A DNA stretch of 64,000 nucleotides from an uncultured Bacilli bacterium (lineage in GTDB: Bacteria; Bacillota_I; Bacilli_A; RF39; UBA660), in assembly GCA_934101225.1 (NCBI GenBank), contig CAKOQK010000002.1, positions 55,100 through 119,099 of the forward strand. The letters are read 5' to 3'. How positions within the stretch are numbered: the first letter of the stretch is position 1; each line of letters begins with the position of its first letter. Positions 60,077 to 64,000 of the stretch are shown piece by piece. Under the pieces are notes generated by a model that did not search any database, had not been told where the DNA came from, and saw nothing but the letters and a program-made list of their open reading frames with translations. The position numbers were made by a program, and so were the translations under genes.

Positions 60077-61255
60077 ATGAAAATATTAAGTGTAAACGCT
60101 GGTTCATCATCTTTAAAATTTACTTTATTTGAGATGCCAGAAGAAAAAGAATTAATTAGTGGAGTATTTGAAAGAATTGGAATAGATTCATCTTTCTATA
60201 CTATTAAATTTAATGGAGAAAAAATTAAAAAAGAAGTAGAACTAAAAGACCATAAAGCTGCTTTTGAATTATTAGTTAAAGAATTAATTGATAATAAAAT
60301 TGTTGAATCTTTAGAAGAAATTAAAGGAATTGGTCATAGAATAGTTCAAGGTGGAGCATACTTTGATAAAACTGTTTTAGCAACTGAAGATAATATTTCT
60401 ATCGTTGAGAAATTATCAAGTTTAGCACCACTTCATAATCCAGCTGCTGTTGTTGGAATTCGTGCTGCTCAAAGTGTATTTCCAAATGCGACTCAAACAC
60501 TAGTCTTTGATACTGCCTTCCATCAAACAATGGAAGAAGAAGTATATTTATATCCAGTTCCATATGAATGGTATACTAAATACTCAGTAAGAAGATATGG
60601 TGCTCATGGAACAAGTCATAAATATGTAAGCATGAGAGCAAATGAATTATTAGGTAATGAAGAAGCAAGATTAATAACTTGTCATATTGGTAATGGTGCA
60701 TCAATTAGTGCTGTAAAAGCAGGTAAATGTGTAGAAACATCAATGGGATTAACACCTAATGCAGGACTTATGATGGGAACACGTTGTGGAGATATCGATG
60801 CAACTATATTACCATATATTATGGAAGAAACAGGTATGACTCCTAAAGAAATGGATACTGCTTTAAATAAACAATCAGGTTTACTTGGAATAAGTGGAGT
60901 ATCATCAGATTCAAGAGATATCGAAGATGGTATTAATAATGGAGATGAAAGATGCATTCTTGCTCAAAAAATGTATGTAAAAAGAATTGTAGACTTTATT
61001 GCTAAATACTATGTAGAACTAGGTGGATGCGATGCAATTATCTTTACTGCTGGAGTTGGTGAAAACTCAATTTCAACTCGTATGGAAGTTATGGAAAAAT
61101 TAGCATGTTTAGGTGTTAAACCAGATGCCCAAAGAAATAACGTTAGAGGAAAAGAAACCCTAATAAGTGCTGATAATAGTAAAATTCCAGTTTATATTAT
61201 TCCAACTAATGAAGAATTAATGATTGCTACTGATACTTATAACTTAGCAAAATAG
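60077..61255 (+). CDS. ackA: Acetate kinase
   Basis: 392 residues; acetyl-phosphate + ADP to acetate + ATP in fermentation. ILSVNAGSSSLKFTLFEMPE, GIGHRIVQGGAYF, VFDTAFHQTM, RRYGAHGTSHKYVS, THE ATP-site blocks CHIGNGASISAVKAGKCVET and SMGLTPNAGLMMGTRCGDID, AGVGENS, PTNEELMIATDTYNL. RBS GAGGAGATG. No pta gene is next to it. Confidence 0.98.
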   Translation: MKILSVNAGSSSLKFTLFEMPEEKELISGVFERIGIDSSFYTIKFNGEKIKKEVELKDHKAAFELLVKELIDNKIVESLEEIKGIGHRIVQGGAYFDKTVLATEDNISIVEKLSSLAPLHNPAAVVGIRAAQSVFPNATQTLVFDTAFHQTMEEEVYLYPVPYEWYTKYSVRRYGAHGTSHKYVSMRANELLGNEEARLITCHIGNGASISAVKAGKCVETSMGLTPNAGLMMGTRCGDIDATILPYIMEETGMTPKEMDTALNKQSGLLGISGVSSDSRDIEDGINNGDERCILAQKMYVKRIVDFIAKYYVELGGCDAIIFTAGVGENSISTRMEVMEKLACLGVKPDAQRNNVRGKETLISADNSKIPVYIIPTNEELMIATDTYNLAK

Positions 61256-61269
61256 TAAGGAGTTATTTG

Positions 61270-62220
61270 TTGGAAAATAAAATATATAAATTAATTTCTA
61301 AATATGACAATATCGTAATTGCTCGTCATGTTGGACCTGATCCCGATGCTGTTGCATCAGAGATTGCTTTAAGAGATTCAATAAAATTAACGTTTCCTAA
61401 AAAGAACGTATATGCTGTTGGAGCATCAGTTTCTCGTTTTAAAAGTTATGGTCATTTAGATAAGATAGATGCAAGTACATTAGAAAATCCTTTGTTAATT
61501 GTACTTGATGTACCAAATATTTATCGAATTGATGGAGTAGATTTTAATATCTTTAAAGAAGTTATTAAAATAGATCATCATCCTTATGAAGATAAAATGG
61601 GTAAAGTCGAAATAGTTGATACAACAGTTGCTTCTGCTTGTGAAATAGTTGCTAGAATAATATTTAAAACCAAATTAAAAATGGATAAATCAATTGCTAG
61701 TAATCTATTTATAGGTATGGTAGCTGATTCAGATCGTTTTTTATTACCAACTACATCTAAAAGTACCTTTGATACTGCATCAAAATTGGTAAATGATTAT
61801 AAAATAGATTTAAAAAATCTTTACAATATTTTATATGAAAGACCAATTAATGAATTTAAATTTCAAGCTTATTTAGCTCTTAACATGACAATAACTGAAA
61901 ATGGATTTGCCTATATTAAAATAACAAATGAGATGATTAAAGAATTTAATGTAGATTCAGGAACAGCATCTAATATGGTTAATAACTTTAATTATATTAA
62001 AGAAGTTAAAGCATGGGCATTTGCTAGTTATGATGAAAGACAAGAACTATATAAAATTAATATTAGGTCAAGAGGCCCAGTAATTAATGAAATAGCAAGT
62101 AAATATAATGGAGGAGGACATCCTCTAGCATCAGGAGCAAGAGTTAAAGATCCTGATGATATTGATAAATTATTTCAAGATTTAGATAATGCTTGTAAAA
62201 TGTATAATCAAAACAAATAA
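61270..62220 (+). CDS. nrnA: DHH/DHHA1 phosphoesterase, NrnA-like nanoRNase/pAp phosphatase
   Basis: 316 residues. TTG 61270 is favoured (AAGGAG at 61257-61262, 7 bp spacing); TTG 61267 adds one residue. DHH domain: VGPDPDAVASEIALRDSI, IVLDVPN, KIDHHPYEDKMG, GMVADSDRF. DHHA1 end: NIRSRGPVINEIASKYNGGG and HPLASGARV. Degrades 2-5-mer RNAs and pAp in the cytosol. 14 bp after ackA, likely same transcript. Confidence 0.9.
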   Translation: MENKIYKLISKYDNIVIARHVGPDPDAVASEIALRDSIKLTFPKKNVYAVGASVSRFKSYGHLDKIDASTLENPLLIVLDVPNIYRIDGVDFNIFKEVIKIDHHPYEDKMGKVEIVDTTVASACEIVARIIFKTKLKMDKSIASNLFIGMVADSDRFLLPTTSKSTFDTASKLVNDYKIDLKNLYNILYERPINEFKFQAYLALNMTITENGFAYIKITNEMIKEFNVDSGTASNMVNNFNYIKEVKAWAFASYDERQELYKINIRSRGPVINEIASKYNGGGHPLASGARVKDPDDIDKLFQDLDNACKMYNQNK

Positions 62221-62238
62221 AAATAACTTATAATTTAA

Positions 62239-62296
62239 CCGTCAAGCGAACATTTTTTCAAAAATTTTATAAAAAAGACAAATGTTCGCTTGACGG
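62239..62296. repeat. 17-bp perfect inverted repeat next to a G7 tract
   Basis: CCGTCAAGCGAACATTT (62239-62255) and AAATGTTCGCTTGACGG (62280-62296), 24-nt loop. GC-richer than its surroundings. The right arm supplies the -35 TTGACG of the next gene's promoter. It lacks a T run, so it is not an ordinary terminator, though it sits after nrnA. Confidence 0.85.
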
Positions 62297-62317
62297 GGGG
62301 GTAAACCGAGTTATAAT
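62290..62317 (+). promoter_or_regulatory. Promoter with G7 tract in the spacer, possibly phase-variable
   Basis: TTGACG (62290-62295) and TATAAT (62312-62317) with a 16-bp spacer containing most of the seven-G run 62295-62301. Adding or losing a G would change the spacing; 17 bp would be optimal. Confidence 0.65.
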
Positions 62318-62342
62318 TTCACTATGGAATATGGTGATTTAC

Positions 62343-63899
62343 ATGTATAATAAGGAAGAACAAATAAAAGTGTATGTTATATTAGGAACAATAATAATGC
62401 TGCTAGTGATATTTTCAGGAATAACATATGCTTTTTTTAGTGCAAATAATAATAAAGGAAGTACGTCTATAATATCAGCAACAAGTGGTAAAATGACAAT
62501 AAATTATGCTGATGGAACAAGTGATTTATTAGTATCAAAAGATATACAACCAAGTAATACGATATTAGTAAATAAAACATTTACATTAACTGGATCAAAT
62601 ACAACAGTAGGAATGAATACAGGTGATGGACTTTCAATGCCATATAAAGTAGGAGTACAATATACTTCAACCTTTAGTGATGGAATGATGCATTATTATA
62701 TAAAAGAAGTAAATAGACCAGTAAACTCAAATGTAACAGCAAATTATGTAATAAAACCAGAAACAGGCAAAACAGAAAATGATTATAAAAATCAAACAGT
62801 TCCAGGAAATGATACATATACAGGATATACTCATGGAACATTTAAAAATGGTAAAAAATATACTGAGATGGTAACAGGAGAATTTCCAGCAAGTTTAAAT
62901 GATCAAACTATAACGTTTAATTTAATAATTCAATTTCCTGATAATAATGAAAACCAAGATAGTGAAAAAGGAAAAACATTTAATGGTAAAGTAGTTATAA
63001 ATCAAAAACCTACATTATCTGATTATATTGCAGAATTAGATTTAACAAAAAATGGCTTAGAAGAAGATAAAACAACAGATAAAAACTTAAGGTATGTAGG
63101 GGCATCACCAAAGAACTATCTAAAATTTAATAATGAAACATGGAGAATAGTAGGAGTATTTAATAATATAACAACAATAGATGAGAATGCTAAAGAAAAG
63201 AAGGAATCACTTGTAAAAATAGTAAGAAATGATTCACTAGGAAATTATTCATGGGATAGTTCAGATTCATCAAAAAATAGTGGCTACGGAATAAATGAAT
63301 GGAGGCAAGCAGATTTAATGACCGAATTAAATACTGATTATATAAACACAAGTAATACAAGTGGAACAACCTTATGGTTTAATGGGGAAAATAATGCAAA
63401 AAATGGAACATACGATTATAGTAAAAATATAAAAAGTGGTTCAATAGATAAAGTAGCAAAAGTAAGATGGAACTTAGGCGGCTATGATACTTCTTCAGTT
63501 TCTGCATTAAATATGTACAATGCAGAAAGAGGAACAGCACATATAAGTAATCCATCAGATGAAACAATAAGAAACAACACATGGGATGGAAAAATAGCAT
63601 TAATATATCCAAGTGACTATGGATATGCATCAACCGGAACAGTATGTAGAGGTAATTTATATAATTGTGATGATGCTGATAGTAAAGCAAATAACTGGTT
63701 GTTTAATAGTGCATATCAATGGACTTTGTCCCCTTATTCTGGCAGTGCGAATAATGTGTTCCGTGTCATTTCGGGCGGGCGTGTCAACGTCAGCACTGCT
63801 AGCAACCCTCATGGTGTGCGTCCGGCCCTTTTCTTAAAATCTGATGTCGTAATAAATGGTGGTACTGGTACAAGTAGTGATCCATTTGTGTTAAAGTAA
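62343..63899 (+). CDS. Surface protein with lectin-like C-terminus, possible DGR target
   Basis: 518 residues; ATG 62343 after GGTGAT. N-terminal membrane helix and probable signal (YVILGTIIMLLVIFSGITYA then FFSA), then an extracellular beta-rich domain (residues ~35-220), a middle domain (YLKFNNETWRIVGVFNNITT, LVKIVRNDSLG) and an end of the DUF6273/C-type-lectin-like kind: YQWTLSPYSGSANNVFRVIS, SGGRVNVSTASNPHGVRPAL, FLKSDVVI. The last domain is coded by a patch (63720-63835) with about 56% GC, unlike the AT-rich rest. Exported and anchored; binding role inferred. Confidence 0.75.
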   Translation: MYNKEEQIKVYVILGTIIMLLVIFSGITYAFFSANNNKGSTSIISATSGKMTINYADGTSDLLVSKDIQPSNTILVNKTFTLTGSNTTVGMNTGDGLSMPYKVGVQYTSTFSDGMMHYYIKEVNRPVNSNVTANYVIKPETGKTENDYKNQTVPGNDTYTGYTHGTFKNGKKYTEMVTGEFPASLNDQTITFNLIIQFPDNNENQDSEKGKTFNGKVVINQKPTLSDYIAELDLTKNGLEEDKTTDKNLRYVGASPKNYLKFNNETWRIVGVFNNITTIDENAKEKKESLVKIVRNDSLGNYSWDSSDSSKNSGYGINEWRQADLMTELNTDYINTSNTSGTTLWFNGENNAKNGTYDYSKNIKSGSIDKVAKVRWNLGGYDTSSVSALNMYNAERGTAHISNPSDETIRNNTWDGKIALIYPSDYGYASTGTVCRGNLYNCDDADSKANNWLFNSAYQWTLSPYSGSANNVFRVISGGRVNVSTASNPHGVRPALFLKSDVVINGGTGTSSDPFVLK

Positions 63900-63907
63900 G
63901 TTTTTGC

Positions 63908-63937
63908 TTTACAATATAAGTAAATAAGTGTTAAAAT
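63908..63937 (+). promoter_or_regulatory. Candidate promoter of the gene beyond the right edge
   Basis: TTTACA (63908-63913), 18 bp, TAAAAT (63932-63937). The next gene begins at ATG 63998 after AGGAGG. Confidence 0.5.
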
Positions 63938-63954
63938 ATAGTTGTTACAGATTT

Positions 63955-63978
63955 AAGTGGGCTTTATATCCCACTTTT
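63955..63978 (+). terminator. Leader hairpin or terminator before the next gene
   Basis: AAGTGGG (63955-63961) / CCCACTT (63970-63976) with an 8-nt loop and a short T-rich tail. It lies between the candidate promoter and the RBS of the gene at 63998, so it may be an attenuator, or terminate the surface protein transcript. Confidence 0.5.
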
Positions 63979-64000
63979 ATTAATATTTAGGAGGCATATG

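Noticed and set aside
62239..62296. Inverted repeat as transposon ends or terminator of nrnA
   Set aside because: No transposase or target duplication, the interior is 24 nt, and there is no T run after the hairpin.

Overview
The window is AT-rich (roughly 28-30% GC by eye) and comes from a low-GC Firmicute, most likely a Bacilli/Mollicutes-related gut lineage of the RF39 type. The evidence is a Gram-positive gene repertoire: T-box control of valS, a zinc-ribbon S14, RNase J, MGDG-synthase-like and PlsC lipid genes, and a class B PBP with a PASTA domain. TGA is used as a stop (for example map and the first partial gene), so the code is the standard bacterial one. Nearly all genes are on the + strand and tightly packed. 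I assigned everything by reading; no database search was possible.

Layout. 1-4.7 kb: the end of an rRNA/tRNA uracil methyltransferase, a frameshifted RhuM gene and accessory enzymes. 4.9-7.7 kb: promoter, T-box leader (GUU specifier) and valS. 8-11.4 kb: a glycolipid cluster with a decayed PlsC gene, a GT28 glycosyltransferase and an acyl-CoA ligase. 11.5-15 kb: fmt, pgsA and an AI-2E family permease. 17.4-31.4 kb: the complete S10-spc-alpha ribosomal superoperon (rpsJ to rplQ, with secY, adk, map, infA, rpoA), with promoter, leader and a terminator embedded in the rplQ 3' end. 31.4-35.6 kb: a deaminase, unknown genes, and on the minus strand a ~510-nt structured RNA followed by a small membrane protein, which together look like OLE RNA and OapA. 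35.7-41.2 kb: duplicated membrane-anchored proteins with decayed copies, next to a SpoVD/FtsI-type PBP. 41.3-46.6 kb: a solo HipA-like kinase, then a MerR regulator with a textbook MerR operator and two half-size ABC exporters that share an almost identical NBD (the second one frameshifted). 46.7-48.4 kb: an RNase J with a degenerate active site. 48.4-49.1 kb: a complete candidate type I toxin-antitoxin locus and a YjcZ-like peptide. 49.2-56 kb: ruvAB and a nucleotide/folate cluster (SHMT-like, thyA, folA, queA, tmk-like). 56-57 kb: a type III toxin-antitoxin locus (CptIN/TenpIN-like) with a frameshifted toxin and a second, orphan antitoxin array. 57-62.2 kb: cysteine desulfurase, a GNAT-like protein and thiI (4-thiouridine/thiamine sulfur), then ackA and nrnA. 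62.2-64 kb: a surface protein whose promoter spacer carries a G7 tract next to a 17-bp inverted repeat, and whose C-terminal lectin-like end is coded by a GC-rich patch resembling a DGR variable region.

The most notable systems are the twin pseudoknot antitoxin arrays at 56.1 and 56.8 kb, where the two arrays show compensatory changes in the predicted pseudoknot; the new-looking type I TA module at 48.5 kb; the OLE-like RNA/membrane protein pair; and the possibly switchable and diversifying surface gene at the right edge.
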